Origin: Mermis nigrescens
Lineage: Eukaryota > Nematoda > Enoplea > Mermithida > Mermithidae
Direction of reading: 5' to 3'
Assembly (NCBI GenBank): GCA_036768485.1
Contig: JAVLUZ010000509.1
Location: 496,001 to 560,000, forward strand
DNA: 64,000 nt
The translations under genes and the position numbers were made by a program. Shown here one piece after another: positions 12,436 through 22,492 of this stretch (the stretch's first letter is position 1; each line of letters starts with the position of its first letter). The notes under the pieces were generated by a model. The model ran no database searches. It had not been told where the DNA came from and saw only the letters and a program-made list of their open reading frames with translations.

Positions 12436-13503
12436 ATAAAGTAAAATTCTAGTCTTTTTTCTACGTAAAATCAGAATTGGGAATCTGACTGTTAGTATTC
12501 TCTACACTTAGTAGTTTTGTAAAGTTTGCACAATTCATTTGTTGTTAATATGCAGTTTATACTACAAATTTATTTTACTACCAAATCTGAGCGTTAGTGT
12601 TCCTTACACTTGATATTTGCGTGAAATTTTGAATTTTCGCCAAAAAACTTTGTTTTTTAATTTACCAACATCCCACCTTTTCAATTTTCTTTAGGTTTAA
12701 AATCTTTTACAGTTCTCTTTATAATTTAATGGTATGTTTAAACTTTAAGTTTATCTTGATTTACAACTCTCGCTTAGCACGCTCATTTTTCAATACTTTT
12801 TTCATAGTGATCAATTGTGTTTAGTTTTGGAATTGGTGGACTACCCTTATTTTATTAATTGGCTTAAATAATCCAAGTGACTGTCTTTTGATTATTTTCT
12901 TTATCGCAAATTCAAACACCCAAATTTCAATTTAAAAATCATAAAAATTATTTCATAATTTTTATGTAAGATGACTGGCTGATTGAGAGCTCTTTTTTGT
13001 TGTTTTCATTGTTCATTGTGCACGTAGGAACCAGAAAAGAAATAGTTTTTCGCCATAGGTATTCTATGGCAAAAGCAAGTTAACAAAGCTTTTTGCGTTA
13101 ATTATTATTTTGGTCCAAAATAGGTCAACTGACATTGGGCGAAATTCCGGGGTTACTTAATTACTACTGCGTTAGGTTTTTAGGGCATAGCTGCCAATAG
13201 CTCCATAGGTACGGACGAATTTAGGTCTGAGGAGTTTGAGACCTTAATTATTGAGGCTTGTGTGGTTGAGTCCGGCGTTTTGCCCTAGCAACCTGACCAG
13301 CGCTAAGTGTAGTCAGGTACTTAAGTAAGTCCCATAGGTACGTTATATGTTGTTTCCAATTCAATTTAAATGTGGAATGACCTCTATAACTTACAGGACT
13401 GTTTAGAATGTAACATATATTTACTATAGCTAATAAAAAATAGTAAACTTTATACTTCGACAATCAAGAGCATATCTAACTCAGTTTTAAATACTATGCA
13501 GTC
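12436..13503. other. Non-coding, no gene seen
   Basis: AT-rich sequence. Short open frames are all under 75 codons and lack recognisable motifs. No transposon end or RNA gene was seen before the MITE at 13504. Confidence 0.5.
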
Positions 13504-13745
13504 CACACCTGGGCGTGGGGGGTTTGGGGGGTATGCACCCCCCAGAAACCAAAATACCCCCCAGAATTCAATTTTTTGAAAATTTTTTTCGTTTTTTCGC
13601 AATTTTTTGATGCCAATGGATAGTGCTTGATGAGAAACGTCGAAAAATGGTGTTTTTATCGCCATACCACCATTTTTAAGGCCATATTTCGACCTTCAAA
13701 AAAATCTTGCACCCCCCCCCTGAATTTTCTTGCTGCCCACGTATA
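13504..13745 (-). mobile_element. MITE copy M2
   Basis: Reverse orientation: it starts CACACCTGGGCGTGG and ends GCTGCCCACGTAT. A perfect 8-bp duplication ATGCAGTC lies at 13496-13503 and 13746-13753. Internal blocks match the other copies. Confidence 0.93.
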
Positions 13746-13753
13746 ATGCAGTC

Positions 13754-14460
13754 TGATTGATTTCAAAAGGTAGACAGTTATAAAATCTAGGGAGTCTTTT
13801 TTTCTCTAAGCAACGCAAAAAATCAAGTATATTCTACGGTCAACACATTAGAATAAATATTTAACTATAAGAATGATTGAAAAAAGCAGCACGTTAGCTA
13901 TGCAGTAGCTATGGGAAATGATATCGAGTAACAGTCTTTCTAAGCCAATTGAATGAACTAGCAAACATTGATGCATCCAAAACAATTGCAAGAATTGTTG
14001 GTTCAAAACAGTAGGAAACGCTGTGAGTTGACTTGAAACAGACTAAATGTAGGTACACTAGCATGCCCGTAACAATTGTGTGCACTAATCAATCGGCCCC
14101 TGCTTTGCTTGCTATAATGCTCATAACAAAATAAAACAACTTTAAATACAATACCACTAAGTTTTCTTTCAATCAGGATACAAAGCTAGTCAGTGTTGCT
14201 ACTTGCCAGCAATTTAAAAAAGGAAACATTATAGATTTAATTTATTATCTGAAATTTTGAAAATTGTTTAAAAAGACACTTTTTAGAGGCCGCAGAATAT
14301 ACTTCAATTTTTTGCATTGCTTAGAGAAAGTGTGATTTTTAGCAGATTTTACGACTTTAGGTAGATTCTTCCTAGTCCCCTCCTTTTACATCCTTAATAA
14401 TCCACAATTCCAAGTATATTCATCTTTTTTGTTCCATCGGAGCATTTTTCTTTGCTAGTT
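13754..14460. other. Non-coding, no gene seen
   Basis: No open frame, repeat or RNA gene was recognised between the MITE and the truncated LTR that opens retroelement RE-A copy 1. Confidence 0.5.
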
Positions 14461-14462
14461 CA

Positions 14463-14556
14463 TGGATAATCAGTTTCTTATTGTGTTGTGTCAAGCGTAG
14501 AATAAAGATTAGAGACAGTCCAGTTAGCCTCAAAACCATTTATTTTGTACTCGTCA
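14463..14556 (+). repeat. Truncated 5' LTR end of RE-A copy 1
   Basis: Matches the last part of the full LTR at 32342-32752 (ATCAGTTTCTTATTGTG through TGTACTCGTCA). Homology to copy 2 begins abruptly at 14463, so the upstream 300 or so LTR bases are lost. It ends in CA as expected. Confidence 0.75.
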
Positions 14557-14707
14557 GAAACCTCCTATTTCATGATTGTAGCATAATAACCTTCAAATTG
14601 CTCAAAAGCTGCAATTCCTTTACAATAAGTGGAGGTTCTACCGAGATTCAAATTTAAAACTTGCAAAGGTGAGAGATCCAATTGTCACCCGTTCTGTTTT
14701 ACGTAGG

Positions 14708-16139
14708 ATGCAAGGAATTCAAGACCAAATCCGGGAGAGTGTCACCACTGCCATTCACAATACCAAACCCATGTTTTTATATCAGACTCATCCTCATCTC
14801 TTTGGGTAAACCACATAAAAATGTTGAAGATTGGTTTCAAACATTTGCATACTTTTCCAAACCATACAAACTTAGTGAGCAACATAGTATTAATCTTCTA
14901 CCTACATTTCTAAGAGGCTTAGCACCACACCTGGGCGTGGGGTTTTGGGGGTATGCAACCCCAGAAACCAAAATACACCCCCCAGAAATCAAAATACTCC
15001 CCCCAGAATTCAATTTTTGAAATTATTTTTTGCTTTTTTTGCAATTTTTTGATTCTAATGGATAGTGCTTGATGAGAAATGTCAAAAAATGGTGTTTTTA
15101 TCACCATACCACTATTTTTAAGGCCATTTTTTGACCTTCAAAAAAATCTTGCACCTCCCCCCAGAAATTTCTTGCTGCCCATGTATGCTTAGCACTCAAT
15201 TTTTTCAAAAGTGAGCAAGGAAGTGCAGCTAACCCACTCACACTACAACAATGGATTGCAGCCTTTAAAGTTTAATTTCCCGTAGGATTGGATTCAGCTC
15301 TTAAAGAATTAGAATTAGCACATTGCATTCAGAGACCTAATGAATCTGTATCCAATTTTGCAGTAGATATAAAAAAATTAGTAAAATCAGCATATCCAAC
15401 CCTAATCATGAACAACATGAAATTGTTGCAAAAGGAGCTTTCTTAAGAGGACTACAGCCAAACATAAAACATTACAGTACCTTAGGTACTGTACCGCTTA
15501 ACTTAGATAAAGCCATCAGACAAGCTATTCATCAAGAACTACAAGAACAGGCTTGCTCAACACCACAAAGTTACTCACACACATCAAATTTTAATACTTT
15601 ATCTAATTCTATGGATATTCTTTTGCGACACATTTCTAACTCCTCGCACTACAGAACAAACTTTCAAATAAGAATTCTCAAACCCAAAACTGCAGTAGGA
15701 ATACTTGGACACAAAGAGGGCAGGAGCAATGGACCCCACAAAGCAAGGACCGGTGTTGGAAGTGTGGACGGCTAGGACATCATGCAATTAAATGTAGATT
15801 TAGCATTTCAGCATCATTTTCAACCAGCTTACAAAGAAAATTGTAATGAATGTGCAAAAAGCTATTACATCTTCTGATTTTTGCAATGTGAGCCTAGGGC
15901 CTGGGCCAGGAATAGGGCAAGGTTGGAGAATTATGACAATCTTTGATCCAGAAAATACTGGATTAAGTAGCAAGTTAACATTTAAAAACAAATGAGAAAT
16001 TTTAAATACTGTGGAGAATCTTATTTTTGAAGAGGAAGAAAAACAACTCAACTCGAATCAGGGACTGGAAACCCAATTTTCCGGAAGAGTAAATGTTGTA
16101 CGAGTGGTTAGGGAGAGAAACAAAAGACCTGAAAACTAA
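14708..16139 (+). pseudogene. gag: RE-A copy 1 Gag with CCHC zinc knuckle
   Basis: Gag would form the particle core and bind the RNA genome. ATG 14708 was chosen because its frame leads into conserved Gag sequence (VEDWFQTFAYFSKPYK at about 14826-14870) and because copy 2 has the equivalent ATG at 32904. The matrix/capsid-like region is cut by MITE M3 and continues with NESVSNFAVDIKKLVKSAYP and LRGLQPNIK. A perfect zinc knuckle (C-X2-C-X4-H-X4-C, CWKCGRLGHHAIKC) lies at 15754-15795. A tail of about 110 codons follows before the envelope region. Several frameshifts are present. Confidence 0.85.
14936..15187 (-). mobile_element. MITE copy M3, in RE-A gag
   Basis: Reverse orientation, CACACCTGGGCGTGG to CCCATGTATG. 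A perfect 8-bp duplication CTTAGCAC lies at 14928-14935 and 15188-15195. Copy 2 of RE-A lacks this insertion at the matching place (about 33120), which confirms the boundaries. Confidence 0.95.
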
Positions 16140-16159
16140 ATCCCTGGGTCGCTGCAAAA

Positions 16160-17298
16160 TTTGAATTGTTCTTTTTTGTTATTGTATGAAGCCATTGACC
16201 TAGGGGAACCAGGGGGACCCGGAAAAGCCAAATTAAAATTATAGAGAAGCTAGCTAAGACATTCAAATTGTGGGCATCTAAGTCACCAGTGTACAATGGG
16301 GGCACTAGCCCTAAGGTGGAAATAAGACCGCATTCCTTGGCAGACCTGCCACTATTGATGGAGGTAGATGTATCTCTTGGTGCTCATGAAATTTGTAAAT
16401 GTGCACATACTTGCAAATTTAAAATGCTAAGAGCCCTTACATGCATTTCATATTTGGTAAGCTTAGGGGCATGCTGGGATGTTGTAGATGTGCGTACTTT
16501 TAACCTATATGGTATATCTAAAAGCGGATATGCATTAGCTATTCCGTAACAAATTGATTGTACTATACCAAAAATTAATACAAGCACTTTTGATATAGAA
16601 GTAGATGTTTGGATTCCAAAAGACACACCACATACAACTGAGGCAATGAAATTCTATACTCATAATCGAACAATCTGCACTAATGCAGGTTTCTTTAACA
16701 GTAAAGGCATTGCATATGATCAGATTATGACACAATATGTTCTGCTTTTACAGGCACAGGAGCATGGAAAGAGAAAAAATAGGATTTCTTCTGAAGTTGT
16801 ACGCCTTCATCAATACCTGTGGTCTACCAACCACATCTTAACATTGAGTTTACATGGTGCTGTCATGATGTGCGTAAATACAATGATTAATCTTTTCATA
16901 GAAGTGGGAGAAGTAGGGACCACGGATGAGAAAGCATTAAGCTCAGACTTGGAGGACATGAGTGGCTGCTGATCCTCAATTGCTAATTAATGTTTTATTT
17001 ATCCTTATAATTATTTTAGCTTTTGCTGGAAGTGCGTATTTTGCGTACTATAGAGTTATGTGCTGCTGTTATGCTAGACAGTGGAGATTTGAGGTTAGTC
17101 GAATTCAGCTGGGGTAGGGTCTCAAATTAGCAAGACTACGCACAGACCCTACGTTAATCAGCCCCATGCACCTGGCATTCTGACTCTTGAAACTGAGGTT
17201 TCAGAAGAAAGACAGATATCAGGGAGTTCTCAACTTAGTCTTCTGAAAAATATTTTAACCTCAATTCCAAGGCAACCTCCCCTCCTTCACCACAGATT
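16160..17298 (+). pseudogene. env: RE-A copy 1 envelope-like glycoprotein, internally deleted
   Basis: This lies between Gag and the protease domains, an unusual place for env. It is recognised by similarity to the RE-B glycoprotein at 39388-41200: a hydrophobic leader near 16420-16480, then NRTICTNAGFFNSKGI at about 16667-16714, shared almost exactly with RE-B. Further matches follow to about 16975, where a deletion of about 1.1 kb joins GTGGCTGCT to the sequence that in copy 2 starts at about 36290. A transmembrane-like stretch (LFILIIILAFAGSAYFAYY) follows at about 16995-17050, then a short Cys- and Arg-rich tail. Many frameshifts and stops. Viral fusion class is not resolved. Confidence 0.75.
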
Positions 17299-17720
17299 TT
17301 GGGGATTCTTCTACCTCATCTAAACAAAACCCCTGCTGCAATACCGCTTGCTAGGATAAAATTAGGTGAATTCAATGTACCCACAGTTATTGATAGTGAA
17401 GCAAGATGCTCAATTATAAGCAAAGGCCTTTTTGACTATTTACAATCAAATACAAAAATAACTTTGATAGTTCTGAGACCAATTTGAGACTACAAACATC
17501 CTCTGGGCACCTCTTAGTGACAGAATCTATGGCTCAAATTCCAGTTGCAATAGGACCGTACCTGATCAAAATTAAATTTTGTATTTACCAAAGTGATGCT
17601 TTTTTTAACATCTAATATTGACTGCATTATAGGTTGCGACCTTTTGAGCCAATTAGACACCATATCAATAAATCTTAACAAAGGCACACTAAAATTAAAA
17701 GATAAATTGCTCTTTTCAAT
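17299..17720 (+). pseudogene. RE-A copy 1 first retropepsin-like domain (catalytic triad altered)
   Basis: The flap-fold signature is visible: a V-I-D-S-E-A-R-C-S-I-I-S segment stands where active retropepsins have D-(S/T)-G-A. A later I-I-G-C-D-L-L-S-Q-L segment matches the second conserved retropepsin motif (about 17630-17660). Copy 2 has the same D-S-E-A, so loss of the Gly predates duplication and is not a late mutation. The domain may be structural or inactive. It directly follows the glycoprotein cytoplasmic tail. Frameshifts occur near 17455 and 17580. Confidence 0.7.
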
Positions 17721-17826
17721 TTAAACAGAAGAATTACTTGAACGACAGTTTCCTTGGCAACCTGATACTAAGCACTACTACACTTCAAAAACTTCTGAGA
17801 CAAGTACTGGAGATGTAGGAATCATT

Positions 17827-18186
17827 ATGGCGCTTGGAAATTTTTGTAATGAATCCCCCTGTGTAAAAATATTTGTAAATGGTATACCTATGGATGATAT
17901 AATAGATACAGGAGCTAGTGTTTTGGTACTATCCTCAAGAAAGCTTAAAACATTGGGAATAGAATGTGCAAATTTACAGCAAATCGACTCAGTAGTAACA
18001 AGTGCAAATGGAAATCAATTACCCATCACAGGTTCTCTCTATATAAATGTGAGGATAACGTCAGTTAATTTATACATAGAGTTAAATGTTCTAGAGCAAA
18101 GCTTTTACAACATAATAATAAGAACTGATATACTTCTCATTTTTGTAATGTTAATTTTGATTTCAAAGCTAACAGCATCAGTCTAG
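17827..18186 (+). CDS. RE-A copy 1 second retropepsin-like protease domain
   Basis: An aspartic protease that would process the Gag and Pol polyproteins. The open frame (119 codons) contains the canonical D-T-G-A active site in the context DDIIDTGASVLVLSS (near residues 22-36). A degenerate distal motif, IIIRTDILL, stands where G-x-D is usual. It is separated from the D-S-E-A domain by about 100 bp, giving two tandem retropepsin-like domains. ATG 17827 may not be the biological start, because such domains are normally made within a polyprotein. Confidence 0.75.
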   Translation: MALGNFCNESPCVKIFVNGIPMDDIIDTGASVLVLSSRKLKTLGIECANLQQIDSVVTSANGNQLPITGSLYINVRITSVNLYIELNVLEQSFYNIIIRTDILLIFVMLILISKLTASV

Positions 18187-19690
18187 ATGAGACTTTCCTA
18201 ACATTAACAAGAAAAGTTTTATCTAATCATGTGAATTGAGGAAAAGTCACACTTGAAAAAGATATTGAAATACCTGTTTGTACTATCACAATCATACATG
18301 AGTCTGTATACCTAATTGGGATTGATCTATAGTTTTGCAAGTTAAAAATTCACTCCCACAAGATCTCCAATTATACAAAAATTCTACCATAGGATATGTA
18401 AGTAGAGCAGAAGTCTCAGACAAGGTACTTGCAAAACCCACATTAACCTTACAGACATTAACTGAGAATTTTAGATTGTAATGATTTCTTAAATAAAAAA
18501 GAAACTGTATTATTGATAAAGTTTTTGAACAAGAATATTGAAATATTTGTGAAAAGTGACCATGATTTAGGAAGAAATACTTTAACTTCACATTAAATTG
18601 ACACAAAAGATAATGCACCTATTTGTAGCTACCCCTACAGGATTCCATTTGCTGATTGTGTAAAAATAGTTTCTCATATTAATAAAATCTTTGAAACAGG
18701 AATAATAAGTCCCTCAACCACCCTGGGCAAATCCCATTGTTTTGGTACTAAAGAAAGATGGTAGTGATTGGTTTTGTGTTGATTACAGAAAATTGAACAA
18801 AATAATTATAAAAGGCACCTATCCAATCCCTCGTATAGATGGCATACTGGACACGGTAGGCAAAGTAAAATATTTTTCCACGCTAGATTAAGCATGGGGA
18901 TACTGACAGATCCCCGTAGAACCCGCTGATAGACAAAAGACTACTTTTGTCACCTTTAATGGTTTATATGAATTCAATGTTTTACCGTTTGCACTTTGTA
19001 ATGCTCCTAGTACTTACCAACAGCTCATGGACATAATTCTTCAAAATTTACAATAGAACTTTTGCTTAGTATACTTAGATGACATCCTCATTTTTCTGAA
19101 ACATTTGGTGAGCACATGAAAAATCTCAACCTAGTATTTGGCAGATTAAAATCCACTGGTCTAAAATTACGATTAGAGAAATGTACATTTTGTAGGCCAA
19201 ATGTAAAATTTTTAGGGCACAAAGTAACGGCTAATGGACTTAAACCAGATGATCTTAAAGTAAAAAGCTGTGCAAGATGTAATAAACTCCTACAAATATA
19301 GATGAATTATGTACATTCTTAGGTTTTATATCCTATTATCGCCGATTTATTCCAAATTGTAGTAAAATCTCATTTCCATTGAATAAGTTCCTATAAAAAA
19401 TAAAGAATTCAAATGGGATGAGGATTGTGAAAAAGCATTTGCAAGCTTAAAAACAGCTCCTACAACAGTATATCTTCTTAAATTACCAGATTTTTCTAAA
19501 GATTTTTATGTTCAGACAGATGCTTCATCATATGGCTTAGTTGCAGTTTTAAGTCAGATTTCTGAAAATGAAGAACATCCTATTGCATACATTAGTCGCA
19601 CTTTAAATAAAGCTGAGAAAACTTATTCTACTACTGAAAGAGAGACATTAGCAGTAGTTCAGGCAATGAAAACCTTCTACCCATAAGAAG
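18187..19690 (+). pseudogene. pol: RE-A copy 1 reverse transcriptase and RNase H
   Basis: Pol linker (18187-18630) is followed by the RT domain (about 18640-19310): an FCVDYRKLN motif near 18775, a degenerate GY.QIP segment near 18900, then FNVLPF and YLDD at 19072-19083, and LKLRLEKCTF near 19155. RNase H follows (about 19400-19690), with QTDASSYGL near 19510 and YSTTERE near 19625. Stops at the LDQ and two Trp codons fit CAA-to-TAA, TGG-to-TGA and TGG-to-TAG changes. From 19690 to the Polinton edge at 20057 is a decayed linker toward integrase. Confidence 0.88.
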
Positions 19691-20057
19691 GTATCTGCTG
19701 CAAAGGAGATTCTCAAACTATCTATGCAATTTAATGGACTATAGAGAGCACCTATGGGGACACCACAAAAAGTCACAGCAAATAATTTGACAGAAACACT
19801 ATTGAAGAGTCAACATGAAAATGTTGATACCCTATCATAAATGGCACTTCAACACACTAGACAAAATATTTACGGAAATACCAGAGATTTGATGAAAATT
19901 GTTACCACCATAAATATCCTAGAAATGGAAAGTTCTTCATATGAATGGAAAGTGAATAACAAATAAGCTCTGGGATGAGGCAACTAGCTCAACATACCTT
20001 TTATAAACAGATTATGGAGACTTTAATACTGTAATATCACATTCAACGAGACATGAG

Positions 20058-20492
20058 AGTAGTATAGCATGCGTTCCCTAGGTGCTACACACAGTATATA
20101 CAGCTATGTTTTGTGTTATAGGCCCCGCCCACTCCATCCCAGAGGAGCAGCCTCTCCTGTGTTATAGCATAGGCGGATACGCTCTGCTTGCGCCCTGGCT
20201 TTTTTCTCAGGGCGCAATGAGGAGGCATGGGGAAGGGGAAGCTGAGCAAGCCAATGAATTAACATACATATTGTAAGGTGCATACCTACACAATTAAAAA
20301 ATTGGCAAAACAGTGTGCGTAATATCGCGCATTGTCAAAGCATTTTTTTGCAGCTGGTAATATCGCCCGTGGAATTTATAATATCGCGCATTGGCAGCGA
20401 ATTTATAATAAGCGCATTGGCAAAGCAACGTAGACTGAAACACGATGAATATAATAAGCGCATTGGCAGCAAATTTATAATAAGCGCATTTT
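20058..20492 (+). repeat. Polinton left terminal inverted repeat
   Basis: Reverse complement of 29595-30010 with scattered indels. The inner third holds five GCGCATT(G) iterations at about 20327, 20385, 20412, 20458 and 20485, often as GCGCATTGGCA followed by ATTTATAATAA. These could be replication or protein-binding sites. Another GCGCATTGGCA lies inside the element at 21567. Confidence 0.92.
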
Positions 20493-20716
20493 GTTGACTG
20501 GCGAAGCAATAGCACTAAATTGATAATTCTCGCGCCAGGATGGATGGATTGTGCCCAATTTTTCGAACGAGGCATACCATTTTGAGTGCATGTGATGAAA
20601 TATTTATTTATAGTCTAGGTCCACGGTCTACTGCATCTTAATCATTCAAGGGGTAGACCGCCGCTCTAGACTAGAAGTTCAACCCCCAATTTCCAAGCCA
20701 TTTTGGACTTGCAAAA

Positions 20717-20728
20717 TCTATAAATACT
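20717..20728 (+). promoter_or_regulatory. Polinton promoter box TCTATAAATACT (gene a)
   Basis: Exact copy of the box seen before four other genes of this element. It begins 43 nt before the ATG at 20760. Between the left terminal repeat (20492) and here there is no gene. A minus-strand TATAAATA at about 20605-20612 has no gene behind it. Confidence 0.65.
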
Positions 20729-20759
20729 AATATTTCTTTCATTAATTTAAAACTTCAAA

Positions 20760-21084
20760 ATGGAGGAAATTATCAAACTGAAAAAAACGTCCTTTCACGG
20801 ATGAGGAAAAGAAACCTTATGGGCGGACAATAAGACCGCCTATTGAGTTATGTGGGAGAAATCTGGAGCGTCCCATATACCCTCTCATGATACATTTATG
20901 TCATTTTTGTCAGAAAAATTTGTCTGAAAAAGACATTTTTGAAACAAATTCAGGAAAATGTTATTTTAACGTTCAGATGTGCCCAAGATGTTTTGAGTAT
21001 AATCAGGCATCCCAGGAGGCTGGGAACATGGTGATTAAGAAATATATCGCTCAACAGGTTGAAGAAGCGAAAAATGGCTTGTAA
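20760..21084 (+). pseudogene. Polinton gene a: small zinc-ribbon-like protein
   Basis: Not a protein I can name. ATG 20760 is placed by the promoter box upstream. A one-base frameshift in the A run near 20785 puts the rest in the frame that is open to 21084. The C-terminal part has paired cysteines: C-H-F-C near 20902-20913 and C-P-R-C near 20980-20991, a typical zinc-ribbon spacing. The N-terminal part is basic and rich in Pro, Arg and Glu. A DNA- or RNA-binding role is a guess. Without the frameshift the product would be about 108 residues. Confidence 0.55.
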
Positions 21085-21085
21085 A

Positions 21086-21097
21086 GTTATAAATATG
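21086..21097 (+). promoter_or_regulatory. Polinton TATAAATA box (gene b)
   Basis: GTTATAAATATG, with the TATAAATA core shared by the element's other promoters. It begins 41 nt before ATG 21127. Confidence 0.5.
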
Positions 21098-21126
21098 AGC
21101 AATATCTGACAAAAATTATCTACAAA

Positions 21127-21453
21127 ATGAGTTCTCAAGGTGAATTGAGTTTTAATCATTTTGTGACCAAGTTGGCTGATAAAGCCTGCACGAGGTACAT
21201 TACTTCTCACAATGTACAAAGCATTGGCTCCTGCTTTTGGAGTTTGCTGTCTGAAGAATACAAAGAAAATTGCAAAAGCATCAATAATCAGAAAGCATTT
21301 TGGAATTTTGCGCTTTATGTGAAACGATGCCTTATAAATCGTGAAATTGAGCCTATTTTGGATTTATGGCAAGATTTTGATCAAAATGGCAAAAATACAT
21401 GGGAAAGCATGTATGAAAATTGCCTAAACAAGCGAGTTAGTCGTGTATTATAA
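21127..21453 (+). CDS. Polinton gene b: unknown 108-residue protein
   Basis: An intact frame with no motif I recognise. It is mixed alpha-helical in composition and carries several Cys and Trp residues (SIGSCFWSLLSEEYK near residues 32-46, KAFWNFALYVKRCL near 58-71). The TATAAATA box 41 nt upstream and the intact frame, in an element where most genes are broken, argue that it is real. It sits between gene a and the truncated end of polB. From 21454 to 21630 there is only a GCGCATTGGCA iteration and no gene. Confidence 0.5.
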   Translation: MSSQGELSFNHFVTKLADKACTRYITSHNVQSIGSCFWSLLSEEYKENCKSINNQKAFWNFALYVKRCLINREIEPILDLWQDFDQNGKNTWESMYENCLNKRVSRVL

Positions 21454-21630
21454 ACAATTTGATTGAATTGAAAAATGAAAAAAAAAACCCAAAAAAATTA
21501 GCACCTCTCAGAGGCATCATGTGTGTATGTAAAAAATGGTGGTTGCCCACCACTAATAACCTGCTAGCGCATTGGCAGCATTGGCAAAGCAATTTGCTTA
21601 CAGCATTGATGATGTCCGGCCAGCTAAGCC

Positions 21631-22403
21631 TCAGGGCTTCTCAGGCATTTTTGTTATTAGATCATAATGATTATTAGCAGCGTGCAAGTGAATTACTTTC
21701 TCAGCCTCAGGCCCTTGAAAGTACAAAATATTGCCATTATAAACTTTTATTTGGTAGTCTGGCACCAGACTCTTTTGGATTTTTTCTACAGCTTTAAGTC
21801 CATATTTCTCGTCATTAATGCTTAGATCAGCTTTGTGCATCAGCTCTAATGAAAGTTGCTTTTGCAGAGTGTGCCGTCCTTTGTCACCTTACCAAACAGA
21901 TTCCCACTTAGGGCAGTTGTCTAGCTTTGCTATACCTGTTACAACAGCTCTGGCTAATGATAAATTATGGTTTGATGTGATTCTAATATATGCCCCACCA
22001 TTTTTGCAAAAGTCACCTACTTCAAATTCATAATTGGTACCCATTTAGGGTTTTTTGTCCACCAGAACTACTTTGAAAGTCAAGTCTTCACTTAAACAAA
22101 AGTCTTTTGGGACTGAGCCACCTTTTCTATAACACTCAAAACCTTGTCAGCATTTATGCATTGACGTTGGGTGAATCGTACTAACACAGGCGTATAAAGG
22201 CTTGGCTGTCTAATTTCAATGCCTACCATACTGTCATAAGGACAGCCATGCAACATCAGGTTAATAGCTTTTTCAAAAATCTGTTCGAAAATCTCAAAGA
22301 GATTAGGGCATCTCGTAAAACGCAACAAAAATGCCTTAGCGGTTGTCCTAAACCTACAAACAGAAATGTGTGGGAGCTCATGTACTTCAAAGTACTGCTC
22401 CAT
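21631..22403 (-). pseudogene. polB: Polinton DNA polymerase B, N-terminal fragment only
   Basis: A protein-primed family B DNA polymerase would replicate the element. Only the N-terminal accessory region of Polinton polymerases is left. Recognised segments are YDSMVGIEIRQPSL near 22215, a CINADKVLSVIEKVAQS stretch near 22130, a SLARAVVTGIAKL segment near 21940 and KYGLKAVEKIQK-VYNGNILYFQGPEAE-NHYDLI at 21650-21800. ATG 22403 fits the promoter box at 22434-22445. Frameshifts and a stop break it near 22090 and 21900. The exonuclease and polymerase motifs that should follow are absent, because gene b occupies the adjoining DNA. A deletion of over 2 kb is inferred. Confidence 0.75.
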
Positions 22404-22433
22404 TTTCAAATTGCAACTACATACTTACTAATC

Positions 22434-22445
22434 TTTATTTATAGA
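22434..22445 (-). promoter_or_regulatory. Polinton promoter box TCTATAAATAAA (polB)
   Basis: Read on the minus strand, the box begins 42 nt before the polB ATG at 22403. It matches TCTATAAATACT at all but one position. It lies in the divergent interval between polB and integrase. Confidence 0.6.
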
Positions 22446-22492
22446 CAGAATGATGTTAATAAATAGATGGACTGTTATAAAATGTTTAAAAA

